A stretch of DNA of 64,000 nt, taken from assembly GCA_016893485.2 (NCBI GenBank), contig JAFEKX020000001.1, positions 6,589,501 through 6,653,500 of the forward strand. Reading direction: 5' to 3'. The notes under the pieces were generated by a model that was not told the DNA's origin, ran no database searches, and worked only from the letters and a program-made list of their open reading frames with translations. This stretch comes from Streptomyces sp. P3 (lineage in GTDB: Bacteria; Actinomycetota; Actinomycetes; Streptomycetales; Streptomycetaceae). Shown here piece after piece: positions 10,272 through 21,344 of the stretch. The translations under genes and the position numbers were made by a program. Position 1 is the first letter of the stretch; each line of letters begins with the position of its first letter.

Positions 10272-11708
10272 TGACGACGACAGTTGAGACGGCCGTTGCC
10301 ACGGGCCGCGTCGCCCGGGTCATCGGCCGGTCGTCGACGTGGAGTTCCCCGTCGACGCGATGCCGGAGATCTACAACGCTCTGCACGTCGAGGTGGCCGA
10401 CCCGGCCCAGGACGGTGCGAAGAAGACGCTGACCCTGGAAGTCGCCCAGCACCTGGGTGACGGCCTGGTCCGCACGATCTCGATGCAGCCCACCGACGGT
10501 CTGGTCCGCCAGGCCCCGGTCACCGACACCGGCGACGGCATCACCGTCCCGGTCGGCGACTTCACCAAGGGCAAGGTGTTCAACACCCTCGGCGAGGTGC
10601 TGAACGTCGACGAGAAGTACACGGGCGAGCGCTGGTCCATCCACCGCAAGGCCCCGAACTTCGACGAGCTCGAGTCGAAGACCGAGATGTTCGAGACCGG
10701 CGTCAAGGTCATCGACCTGCTCACCCCGTACGTCAAGGGCGGCAAGATCGGCCTGTTCGGCGGTGCCGGCGTCGGCAAGACGGTGCTCATCCAGGAGATG
10801 ATCTACCGCGTCGCCAACAACCACGACGGTGTCTCCGTGTTCGCCGGTGTCGGCGGCGAGCGCACCCGTGAGGGCAACGACCTCATCGAGGAGATGGCCG
10901 ACTCGGGCGTCATCGACAAGACCGCGCTGGTCTTCGGCCAGATGGACGAGCCCCGGGCACCCGTCTGCGCGTGGCCCTCGCGGGTCTGACCATGGCGGAG
11001 TACTTCCGCGATGTGCAGAAGCAGGACGTGCTGTTCTTCATCGACAACATCTTCCGCTTCACGCAGGCCGGTTCCGAGGTCTCGACCCTGCTCGGCCGTA
11101 TGCCCTCCGCGGTGGGCTACCAGCCGAACCTGGCCGACGAGATGGGTCTCCTCCAGGAGCGCATCACCTCGACCCGCGGTCACTCGATCACCTCGATGCA
11201 GGCGATCTACGTCCCCGCGGACGACCTGACCGACCCGGCCCCGGCCACCACCTTCGCCCACCTCGACGCGACGACGGTTCTGTCCCGTCCGATCTCCGAG
11301 AAGGGCATCTACCCGGCCGTGGACCCGCTGGACTCCACGTCCCGCATCCTCGACCCGCGCTACATCTCGGCGGAGCACTACGCCACCGCGATGCGCGTGA
11401 AGACGGTCCTCCAGAAGTACAAGGACCTGCAGGACATCATCGCGATCCTCGGTATCGACGAGCTGGGCGAGGAGGACAAGCTCACCGTCCACCGTGCCCG
11501 TCGCGTGGAGCGCTTCCTGTCCCAGAACACCCACGTCGCCAAGCAGTTCACCGGCGTCGACGGGTCGGACGTCCCGCTGGACGAGTCGATCGTGGCCTTC
11601 AACTCGATCATCGACGGCGAGTACGACCACTTCCCGGAGCAGGCGTTCTTCCTCTGCGGTGGTATCGAGGACCTGAAGGCGAACGCGAAGGAGCTGGGCG
11701 TCTCCTGA
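10271..11708 (+). CDS. atpD: F1Fo ATP synthase subunit beta, two apparent frameshifts
   Basis: Catalytic F1 subunit. The P-loop GGAGVGKTVL, the region GERTREGNDL, the block MAEYFRDV, and the acidic lever motif (here DELGEEDKL) are present. Frame shifts near 10327 (GGCCGG where the protein needs VIGPVVDVEF) and near 10953 (GAGCCCCGGG where it needs MDEPPGTRLRVAL) are each cured by one C. With those repaired the protein is about 478 residues, full length. An essential gene cannot be broken twice, so this is a clear marker of sequence error. Confidence 0.96.
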
Positions 11709-11898
11709 CCCCGTGCTTCACCTGAGGGGGTGGGGCGTGTCCCACCCCTCTTTCACGCCCACTGCTGCATCTCCTGGGGATAACCCCAGACCCCAGCAGA
11801 GTCCTGAGGCGGGGCCCCGACATCTTCGTGCTCGGAGCCCTACTAGACTTATTCGCAACACCCGGCATGAGAAGCCGGGTGGTGACCGAGAGCCCACC

Positions 11899-12273
11899 TT
11901 GGCTGCTGAGCTGCATGTCGAGCTCGTCGCCGCGGACCGCCAGGTCTGGTCCGGCGAGGCCACCCTGGTCGTCGCGCGTACCACGTCCGGCGACATCGGC
12001 GTCATGCCCGGTCACCAGCCGCTGCTCGGTGTGCTGGAGTCGGGCCCGGTGACCATCCGTACGAGCGACGGAGGGACGGTCGTCGCCGCGGTGCACGGCG
12101 GTTTCATCTCGTTCGCGGACAACAAGCTGTCGCTGCTCGCCGAGATCGCCGAGCTGTCGGACGAGATCGACGTCCAGCGCGTGGAGCGGGAGCTGGAGCG
12201 TGCGAAGGCGGAGGGCGACGAGTCCGCCGAGCGCCGCGCGGACGTCCGACTGCGTGCGGTGGAGACGCGCTGA
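11899..12273 (+). CDS. atpC: F1Fo ATP synthase subunit epsilon
   Basis: Last gene of the operon, 124 residues, coupling rotor to F1 and inhibiting ATP hydrolysis. The N-terminal beta sandwich starts AAELHVELVAADRQVWSGEA and the C-terminal helical part begins near residue 88. The start is the TTG at 11899; upstream frame (11713 onward) encodes a Pro-rich sequence unlike the family. A gap of 190 bases separates it from atpD and holds no gene. A strong terminator follows. Confidence 0.94.
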   Translation: MAAELHVELVAADRQVWSGEATLVVARTTSGDIGVMPGHQPLLGVLESGPVTIRTSDGGTVVAAVHGGFISFADNKLSLLAEIAELSDEIDVQRVERELERAKAEGDESAERRADVRLRAVETR

Positions 12274-12300
12274 ACCCAGAAGTGACGCGATGACGTGACT

Positions 12301-12365
12301 CAGCCGCGGCTGGGACCGGAGGAATCCGGCCCCAGCCGCGGCTGAGGCGAATGCGGGTGTTTTTT
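12301..12365 (+). terminator. Intrinsic terminator of the atp operon
   Basis: Two 20-base arms (12301-12320 and 12325-12344) pair with a single mismatch around a 4-base loop, and a run of six T (12360-12365) follows 15 bases later. The very stable GC stem ends transcription between atpC and the DUF2550 gene. Confidence 0.85.
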
Positions 12366-12411
12366 CCGTTCCGTTACCTGTTTTACCTAGGAGACGAGGA
12401 GGTCGGTGTCG

Positions 12412-12858
12412 ATGGTCCTCGCTCTGACTGCGTGCGGAATCGTGGTGGCCCTGGTAGTCGTGGGGCTGTTCGTCTTCGGCCTGCGCCGCAGACTCATCCA
12501 GCGTTCCGGCGGCACCTTCGACTGTTCGCTCCGCTGGGACGTCCCGGAGAAACCCGACACCAACGGCAAGGGCTGGAGCTACGGCGTCGCCCGCTACAAC
12601 GGCGACCGCATCGAGTGGTACCGCGTCTTCTCCTACGCCTACCGCCCGCGCCGCACGCTGGAACGCTCGGCGATCGAGGTCGCCGGCCGCCGTCTCCCCG
12701 AGGGCGAGGAGGAACTCGCCCTGCTCTCCGACGCGGTGATCCTGACCTGTCTGCACCGGGGCACCCGGCTCGAACTCGCCATGAGCGACGACGCGTTGAC
12801 GGGTTTCCTGGCCTGGCTGGAGGCGGCCCCGCCCGGCCAGCGGGTCAACGTGGCCTGA
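12412..12858 (+). CDS. DUF2550 membrane-anchored protein
   Basis: About 148 residues: an N-terminal hydrophobic helix (residues 4-24, rich in Val, Leu and Ala), a basic stretch LRRRLIQRSGG and then a soluble domain with WSYGVARYNGDRIEWYRVFS and a C-terminal LTGFLAWLEAAPPGQR. This is the pattern of the actinobacterial DUF2550 family, whose members follow atpC in many genomes; its function is unknown. ATG 12412 is preferred to GTG 12406 because GAGGAGG ends 9 bases before it. Its own promoter is expected because the atp terminator lies upstream. Confidence 0.85.
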   Translation: MVLALTACGIVVALVVVGLFVFGLRRRLIQRSGGTFDCSLRWDVPEKPDTNGKGWSYGVARYNGDRIEWYRVFSYAYRPRRTLERSAIEVAGRRLPEGEEELALLSDAVILTCLHRGTRLELAMSDDALTGFLAWLEAAPPGQRVNVA

Positions 12859-12876
12859 CCGATGTGCCCGCCGGAG

Positions 12877-12905
12877 GTCCGCGGCGCGAACAACACGCCG
12901 CGGAC
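12877..12905. terminator. Hairpin between convergent genes
   Basis: A perfect 10-base stem (GTCCGCGGCG with CGCCGCGGAC) around a 9-base loop lies between the DUF2550 gene and the chitinase gene, which converge. No T run follows on either side, so it may act as a bidirectional block or protect the 3' ends. Confidence 0.6.
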
Positions 12906-12954
12906 GGACCGGAGTGGTCCGCCCGCGGCGGTCAGGTGCTGAGCGGTGTGGGGA

Positions 12955-14779
<1,825 letters not shown>

Positions 14780-14853
14780 TGAGCGCCTCCTCGGGGTGTC
14801 GGGGGTGTCTCGAGGATCGGGGCGCGACTGAGCCTTCGCACCACGGTGCCGCG

Positions 14854-14895
14854 AGAATAGAAAGGTCTGGACCACGGGTCAATAGGTCTGGACCA
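14854..14895 (-). promoter_or_regulatory. Chitinase promoter with a direct repeat of a DasR-like operator
   Basis: On the minus strand two copies of TGGTCCAGACC start 21 bases apart, two helical turns, at 14885-14895 and 14864-14874. Between and beside them are TTGACC (14883-14878) and TATTCT (14859-14854) separated by 18 bases, a convincing -35/-10 pair. Streptomyces chitinase promoters are known to carry 12-base direct repeats of this kind, and the DasR repressor binds sites resembling TGGTCTAGACCA. The repeats straddle the -35 box, so binding would block polymerase. Regulation by DasR and release by glucosamine-6-phosphate are inferred from the family. Confidence 0.8.
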
Positions 14896-14997
14896 CTTCC
14901 GCGCCAGTGCGCTAAACCCCCAACTCCTCAGCCAGTACGGCCGCTTGCCCCCGTCCGCGTGTCCGCGCGAGGACGAGGGCACCGCCGCGGCGCCCGC

Positions 14998-15569
14998 CTA
15001 GCGCTCCCCGCCGGGCACCCACAACACGTCCCCCGCCTCCTTGTTGGCCGCGCGGGCCAGGATGAAGAGGAGATCGGAGAGGCGGTTCAAGTACGTCGCC
15101 GTCAGGGGTTCATCACCTCGCCGTGGGCCTCCAGGGCCGACCAGGTCGAGCGTTCCGCGCGGCGGACGACCGTGCAGGCCTGGTGGAGGAGGGCCGCGCC
15201 CGGGGTGCCGCCGGGGAGGATGAAGGAACGGAGCTTCTCCAGCCGCCCGTTGAAGTCGTCGCAGTCCGACTCCAGTTTGTCGATGTAGAACTGCTCGACC
15301 CGCAGGGGCGGGAACTCCGGGTTCTCCACCACCGGGGTGCACAGGTCCGCGCCGACGTCGAAGAGGTCGTTCTGGACGCGGGTGAGGACCTTCACGATGT
15401 CCTCGGGGAGGGCGCCGAGGGCGATGGCCGTGCCGATCGCCGCGTTCGCCTCGTTGGTGTCGGCGTACGCCGAGATCCGGACGTCGGTCTTGGCGACCCG
15501 GCTCATGTCGCCGAGGGCGGTGGTGCCCTGGTCGCCGGTCCTGGTGTAGATGCGCGTCAGATTGACCAT
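14998..15569 (-). CDS. ATP:cob(I)alamin adenosyltransferase, PduO type, one apparent frameshift
   Basis: Attaches the adenosyl group to cob(I)alamin, giving the coenzyme needed by the B12 mutases such as the IcmA encoded at 48433. The N-terminal ATP-binding motif RIYTRTGDQGTTALGD is at residues 5-20, and the helical part has RRAERSTWSALEAHGEV and YLNRLSDLLFILARAANKEAG near the end, all PduO hallmarks. One base is missing near 15106. Starts at ATG 15569. About 190 residues, usual length. Confidence 0.92.
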
Positions 15570-15773
15570 ACGGCCAGCGTAGTTAGGCCCCGGGGTTTCG
15601 GCGAAGGGGGCCAACTAGGCCGTACGGGCGGTCGAATGACCCGTGCCGGTGTGATGTCCGTCAGATGAGACGTGACGCGCGTTACTAACCGGTCACACAG
15701 CGCCGCAGCTTCGCTAAGGTCCGCCGAGAGGCATACGGATACACGCTGTAGGCGTTTCAAAGGGAGTCGCACA

Positions 15774-16622
15774 GTGGCACGGAAGCTTGCCGTCATCGGC
15801 GCCGGACTCATGGGTTCCGGAATCGCCCAGGTCTCCGCGCAGGCGGGCTGGGACGTCGTCCTGCGCGATGTCACCGACGAGGCGCTCAAGCGCGGTACGG
15901 ACGGCATCAAGGCCTCGTACGACAAGTTCGTCAGCAAGGGCAGGCTGGAGGCGCACGACGCCGACTCGGCCCTTGGACGGATCACGGCGACCACCGATCT
16001 GGACGCCGTCGCCGACGCGGACATCGTCGTCGAGGCCGTCTTCGAGAAGCTGGAAGTCAAGCACGAGATCTTCCGCGCGCTGGACAAGATCGTGCGCGAG
16101 GACGCCGTCCTCGCCTCCAACACCTCCGCCATCCCGATCACGAAGATCGCGGCCGTGACGGAGCGTCCGGAGCGCGTCGTGGGCGCGCACTTCTTCTCGC
16201 CGGTGCCGATGATGCAGCTGTGCGAGCTGGTGCGCGGCTACAAGACGAGCGACGAAACCCTCGCCACCGCGCGGGAGTTCGCCGAGTCGGTCGGCAAGAC
16301 CTGCATCGTCGTCAACCGCGACGTCGCCGGGTTCGTGACGACCCGTCTCATCTCGGCGCTCGTCGTCGAGGCGGCGAAGCTGTACGAGTCGGGCGTCGCC
16401 ACCGCCGAGGACATCGACCTCGCCTGCAAGCTGGGCTTCGGTCACGCGATGGGCCCGCTGGCCACCGCGGACCTCACCGGCGTCGACATCCTGCTGCACG
16501 CGACGAGCAACATCTACACCGAGTCACAGGACGAGAAGTTCGCCCCGCCGGAGCTGATGCGCCGAATGGTGGACGCCGGTGACATCGGACGCAAGAGCGG
16601 GCAGGGCTTCTACAAGCACTGA
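15774..16622 (+). CDS. 3-hydroxybutyryl-CoA dehydrogenase
   Basis: NAD(P)-dependent oxidoreductase of the 3-hydroxyacyl-CoA dehydrogenase family acting between acetoacetyl-CoA and 3-hydroxybutyryl-CoA. The Rossmann motif GAGLMGSG is at residues 9-16, the SNTSAIPIT block follows, the catalytic His is in GAHFFSPVP and the C-terminal domain begins with NRDVAGFVTTRL. It is 282 residues and intact. GTG 15774 follows AAAGGGAG. Together with the thiolase at 33061 it could serve butyrate, crotonyl-CoA or ethylmalonyl-CoA metabolism. Convergent with nothing; it stands alone with a 200-base upstream region. Confidence 0.92.
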   Translation: MARKLAVIGAGLMGSGIAQVSAQAGWDVVLRDVTDEALKRGTDGIKASYDKFVSKGRLEAHDADSALGRITATTDLDAVADADIVVEAVFEKLEVKHEIFRALDKIVREDAVLASNTSAIPITKIAAVTERPERVVGAHFFSPVPMMQLCELVRGYKTSDETLATAREFAESVGKTCIVVNRDVAGFVTTRLISALVVEAAKLYESGVATAEDIDLACKLGFGHAMGPLATADLTGVDILLHATSNIYTESQDEKFAPPELMRRMVDAGDIGRKSGQGFYKH

Positions 16623-16767
16623 ATCCGTACAGCCCCCTGACCTGTCACACGCAGGGGTGAATTCGGTATCGGTTCGCTCACGGACGGCAACCTCCCGGCA
16701 CGTCACACAGTCAGAGGTTGCATCACCTACATCACGGAGTACGCCACCGCACTCACGGGGAGCGCAT

Positions 16768-17091
16768 ATGTACATCAGGGGCGACCACGTCGAGCTGGTC
16801 GTCGGGGGCCGCCTCGACGTCCGCAGCGCGGCGGACGCCCGTACGGTCCTGCACTCGGCCGTCGACGACGGAGTCGGCGATCTGGTGCTGGACCTGTCCG
16901 AGCTCGACTCCTGGGACGCCACCGGCCTCGGCGTGATCATGGGAGCCCATCGACGGGCCGGCCGCTGCGGCCGCCGCCTGGTGCTGCGCGACGTACCGCC
17001 GCAGATGCAGCGCCTGCTCGTGGCCACCCGGCTGCACCGCATCCTCGCCATCGAGGGCGGGATCGGCGTGGAGTCGCTGCCCAGGGTGTGA
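16768..17091 (+). CDS. STAS-domain protein, anti-sigma-factor-antagonist type, Ala at the usual phosphorylation site
   Basis: 107 residues covering just a STAS domain. In SpoIIAA and BldG the partner kinase phosphorylates the Ser in an Asp-Ser-Ser/Thr-Gly-Leu-Gly motif. Here the motif is D50-A51-T52-G53-L54-G55, so the acceptor position is Ala, with Thr52 next to it. ATG 16768 has GGGGAG 8 bases upstream; the longer open frame upstream is not typical. No RsbW-type kinase or sigma factor gene is adjacent. Either it is a constitutively active antagonist, uses Thr52, or serves as a scaffold. Confidence 0.82.
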   Translation: MYIRGDHVELVVGGRLDVRSAADARTVLHSAVDDGVGDLVLDLSELDSWDATGLGVIMGAHRRAGRCGRRLVLRDVPPQMQRLLVATRLHRILAIEGGIGVESLPRV

Positions 17092-17364
17092 CACTTTCGG
17101 CGAAAGCGTCCACTTCGCCCAAGTGCCCACGTCAGCGGCCCGCACGGACACACCGCGCACAATCCTCACGAGACCGTGATGTCTCGGGCGGCGCGGTACC
17201 CCGGCCTGTCGTAGATACTGAGCGAAGGTTTAGGGTTCGGTCGCCCGCTGCCACACAACCCTTCGAGCGGGCCCGGACCAGAAGCGACAGCGCGGTGTGC
17301 ACAAGGCCGGGAGGGGCCCTGGGTCCTGTCGACCCGCACACGACGCTTTTGGGGGCTTGGACCT

Positions 17365-19900
17365 ATGGACCCGATCGACCGGGGACCCGAGGAGTACGGC
17401 CACGACGGCGACGACACGTCGTCACGTCAGCGCCCGCCGCGGGAACCCCTCACACCCGACTTCGGCCAGCACACACCCGCGCTCGCCCGCACCGTGCAGC
17501 TGGTCACCGGCGACTTCCTGCTCACCGTCAACCCCGTCGACGGCAGCGAGATCGAGGTCTGCCCGCCGCCCCGGCGCCCCGGCACGCCCGCGAAGCGCGG
17601 CGCCGCCGACCGCGCCGAGGCGGACCGCGCGGCCAGACCACCCGTCCCGCCGGGCCTGAACCGCCCCGCGCTGCCCCTCCTGGAACGCCAGGAGGAGCGC
17701 GAGCGTCTCGTACGGCTGCTCGCCCGCGGCCGTTCCGTACGCCTCACCGGACCCTCGGGCTCCGGGCGCACCAGCCTGCTCGACCTGGTCGCCGAGGACT
17801 GCCTCGACCTCGCCCCCGACGGCGTGATCCGCCTCAGCGGCTTCCACCGCACCGCGGGCGACCTCCTCCACGACCTCTTCCACGCCGTCTACGACGCACC
17901 CCTGCACCGGCCCGACCGGGACGAACTGCTCGCCCTGACCCGGGAGATCGGCGCGGTCGTCGTCCTGGACGACATCGAGTTCGGCGCCGCCGCGCTCGAC
18001 GAACTCCTCGACGCGACACCCGAGTGCGCCTTCCTGATCGCCGCGACCCCCGAGGTCCCGGCACCGTCCGCGGACTCCGCCGTCGAGGAGATCTTCCTCG
18101 GCGGCCTCGGCAGGACCGGCGCCGTGGAGGTCCTGGAGCGTGCCGTGGGCCGCGACCTCACCGAGGAGGAGGCGAACTGGGCGGGCGACCTCTACTTCGA
18201 GTCCGAGGGCCTGCCCCTGCGCTTCGTCCAGGCCGGTGCCCTGCTCCGGCAGCGCGACCAACAGCGCGTCGGCACCAGCGCCGTCGAGGAGTTCGGCGTC
18301 TTCCAGGACGCGCCCCCGGCCGACGCGCCCTTCGACGCCCCGCCGCTCGACCTCGACGAGGCCGAGGCCGTACCCCTGCCGTCCCTCGGCGAGGCCGCCG
18401 CGCCCGCGGCGCTGCTCGCCTCCCGGCTCAGCACCTCGGCGCGGGCCACCCTGCGCTTCGCCGTCGCGCTCGACGGGGAGGTGCCGCACCAGGCGCATCT
18501 GCCCGCGCTCGTCGGCGACACCCACGCGGACGCCGCCCTCGGCGAACTCGCGGGCTGCGGACTGGTCTCCCCGGTCGGCTCCCGCTACCGGCTCGCCGCC
18601 GGTGTCCAGGCCCAGCTGGAGGCCGCCGGGTACGCCGACGAGGTCGCGTCCGGCGCCCTCATCGCCGCCCTGCACTACTCCTGGTGGGCCGGGCACCCCT
18701 CGGTCACGCCCCGCGCGCGTCTGCGCCGAGGCGGACGCCCTGCTCGCCGCCCTCGTCGCGCTGCTGCCGGCGACGACCCCGCCCGGCGACGGCGAGGAGA
18801 GCACCACCGTCCACCTCGCCCGCACGGCGGCCCCGCGTTCGCCGCGGGGCTGCACTGGAGCGCGTGGGAGCGCGTGCTGCGGTCCGGTGCCGAGGCCGCG
18901 CAGCTCGCCGCCGATGTGAGTGAACAGGCCTATTTCCAGCACGAGTTGGGGTCCTCGCGCTCTGCGAGGGCGACCTCGACCGGGCCCGGGCCGAGCTGGA
19001 GTCGTCCATCGGCATGCGCGCCGCCGTCGCCGACAAGCGTGGCGCCGTCGCCGGCCGCCGTGCCCTCGCCCTGGTCGCCGACCGCTCCGGCATCGCGCTC
19101 GGCCTCGGCGCCGAGGCCGGTGAGGAGGTGCCGGACGCGCGCCACGAGGAGTCCGCGCCGCCGGCCGGCGGCCCACCGACGCCCTTCCCGCCGCTCCAGC
19201 TGCCCGCCGACACGTACACCCTCGTCTCGCACCAGCCGGCTCCGCCCACGTTCCACAACAAGGCCCGGGGCGGTCTGCGCGGCTACGCCCGGCGCAACCT
19301 CGTCGCGGCCGGCGCGGGTGTCCTGCTCGCCGCCGTCCTCGGCACGGTCGTGACGCTCGGCGCCACGTCCAACAACAACGCCGACAACCCGTCCGACAAG
19401 GTCGGCGTCAACCCGTCGGCCAGCCAGGGCGGCGACGACGGCAGCCTCGGCGCCGACCCGGCGAAGAACGGCGACGGCAACGACACGGGCACGGCGACCA
19501 GCAGGCCGACCGATCCGGGCCCTGACGGGACGTACGGCACGTCGGACGATCCGACACCGCCGGGCAGCAGCGGCCGGCCCTCGGACACGCCGAGCGGGAC
19601 GAGCAGTTCGGGGGCGGGCACACGAGCCCGTCGCCGACGAAGTCCACGAGCAGGCCGACTTCGCCGACCCCGACCCCGTCGCATTCGGCGTCTCCGACCC
19701 CGACGGAGTCGCAGAGCTCGCCGCCGCCCACGGACACCGGCTCGCCTGCGCCGACTGACTCCTCCACCGCCCCGTCCACCAACACCTCGGCGAGCGGTGT
19801 CGCCTCAAGTGCCCCTGTGGAGACGGCCAGTTCGGTCGCGCCGGTGAGCAGCACGGTGGACACCCCGAGTTCTGGCGCCGCTTCGGGAGACGTCATCTGA
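17365..19900 (+). CDS. P-loop ATPase-like protein with C-terminal membrane anchor and Ser/Thr/Pro-rich tail, several frameshifts
   Basis: About 845 residues after repair. An N-terminal segment resembling a surface-recognition region (TPALARTVQLVTGDFLLTVNPVDGSEIEVCPPP) is followed by an ATPase core with Walker A GPSGSGRTSLLD (about residue 131) and Walker B VVVLDDIEF. A helical middle part is followed near residue 640 by one membrane helix (NLVAAGAGVLLAAVLGTVV) and then about 185 residues of Ser, Thr, Pro, Asp and Gly that should lie outside the cell. Shifts: an extra C near 18715, missing bases near 18833, 18950 and 19625. Such proteins are conserved in streptomycetes but I know no function. 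It resembles STAND/AAA ATPases coupled to an exterior segment; it may sense or signal across the membrane. Likely transcribed alone. Confidence 0.75.
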
Positions 19901-19916
19901 CCCTCCGTACGACACG

Positions 19917-19951
19917 AAAGGGCCGGCTCCGATGATCGGAACCGGCCCTTT
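19917..19951. terminator. Bidirectional terminator
   Basis: A stem of 17-base arms with one mismatch (AAAGGGCCGG... paired with ...CCGGCCCTTT) lies between the convergent P-loop gene and nucS. A-rich and T-rich ends on both sides allow it to stop transcription from either direction. Confidence 0.85.
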
Positions 19952-19986
19952 TCGTCGTGGTGAAGTCGGTGTCCGCCGACGCCTGT

Positions 19987-20665
19987 TCAGAACAGCCGCA
20001 GTTTGTCGTCCTCGATGCCGCGCAGGGCGTTGTAGTCCAGGACCGCGCAGCCGATGCCGCGGTCGGTGGCCAGGACGCGGGCCTGGGGCTTGATCTCCTG
20101 GGCGGCGAAGATGCCGCGGACCGGGGCGAGATGGGGATCGCGGTTCAACAGCTCCAGGTAGCGCGTGAGTTGCTCCACGCCGTCGATCTCGCCGCGCCGC
20201 TTGATCTCGACGGCGACGGTCTGGCCTTCGCCGTCCCGGCAGAGGATGTCGACCGGGCCGATGGCCGTCATGTACTCGCGGCGGATCAGTGTGTAGCCGT
20301 CGCCGAGGGTGTCGATGCGGTCGGCGAGCAGCTCCTGGAGGTGCGCTTCCACGCCGTCCTTGATCAGGCCGGGGTCCACGCCGAGTTCGTGCGAGGAGTC
20401 GTGGAGGATCTCCTCCATCGTGATGATGAGCTTCTCGCCCGCCTTGTTGATGACGGTCCAGACGCCTGCCGGATCGTCGGGGACCCGGAACCCTCCTTCA
20501 GCGTGCAGGGCGGCGACATCCAGTTGAGGGGCTTGTAGGCCCGGTCGTCCGCGTGGATGGAGACGCTGCCGTCCGCCTTCACCAGGATGAGACGGGGGCG
20601 GAGGGGAGGTGGGCGGTGAGCCGGCCCGCGTAGTCCACGGAACAGCGGGCAATGACGAGACGCAT
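19987..20665 (-). CDS. nucS: Endonuclease NucS (EndoMS), non-canonical mismatch repair, two apparent frameshifts
   Basis: Cuts both strands at mismatches and is the main mismatch-repair enzyme of actinobacteria, which lack MutS/MutL. Starting at ATG 20665 (MRLVIARCSVDYAGRL) the N-terminal DNA-binding domain is followed by the PD-(D/E)XK nuclease core GPVDILCRDGEGQTVAVEIKR, where the Asp, Glu and Lys are the catalytic set. The extreme C terminus LRLF is the family beta-clamp-binding tail. One base is missing near 20608 and one near 20487; the protein would be about 226 residues. Converges with the P-loop gene. Confidence 0.93.
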
Positions 20666-20951
20666 GGTCGGCAACGCTACTCGACGGGCGAGGGTCCACG
20701 CGATTCGCCCACCCGCCGTCCCCGGGTGCCGCCCCTGTTGTCCTGGAAGACCCGTGACGCCCCTTGTTCATTAGTGGCCGATTGTGGGCCCATTGGGAGT
20801 TCCCTATGTACGCATTCTCCTGGTGCCGCCATCCTCCGTTGCCTACCGTATAAACGGGAGGTCGCGAGACGTGTACGCAGCGTGTTCGCAATCGCGGTCT
20901 CCCTCATCTGTCCGGCAACCCCCGCGTGTTGGGGGTGCGAGAGGAGAACCC

Positions 20952-21344
20952 ATGTCGCTCGACGTCTCACCGGCCCTACTCGAAAAGGCCGAGCGAGGCG
21001 AGGTCGACGAAGCTGAATTCGTCGACTGCGTCCGGACCTCCCTGCCTTACGCATGGGAGATGATCAGCTCCCTGGTGGCTCAGCTGAAGGTCGACGGCGG
21101 AGCGTTCGCCGACAACCAGACGCCGCCGCCGGACGAGCAGGCACGCGGTCAGTTGCTGCGTGCGCTCGCGAGTGACGCGATACGCGGCGCGCTGCAGCGG
21201 CACTTCGGTGTACGCCTGGCCTTCCAGAACTGCCACCGGGTGGCGGTGTTCCCGCTGGACGGCTCGGTGGACGAGACGCTGGCCCGCTTCACCTCGGTGC
21301 GCAGTCAACTGCTGAACCAGTCCCCGGAGTTCAGGGACTGCTGA
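20952..21344 (+). CDS. SCO5389-family conserved protein
   Basis: 130 residues, intact, no signal peptide or membrane segment. Contains a mostly helical N-terminal part (LLEKAERGEVDEAEFVDCVRTSLPYAWEMI) and a basic middle (ALQRHFGVRLAFQNCHRVAVFP). It is highly conserved among streptomycetes and near-identical members have been named after SCO5389; function unknown. GAGGAGA precedes ATG 20952. The 285-base upstream gap, shared with the divergent nucS gene, contains AT-richer DNA (20765-20890). Its last 14 bases overlap the end of the convergent oxidoreductase gene. Confidence 0.85.
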   Translation: MSLDVSPALLEKAERGEVDEAEFVDCVRTSLPYAWEMISSLVAQLKVDGGAFADNQTPPPDEQARGQLLRALASDAIRGALQRHFGVRLAFQNCHRVAVFPLDGSVDETLARFTSVRSQLLNQSPEFRDC

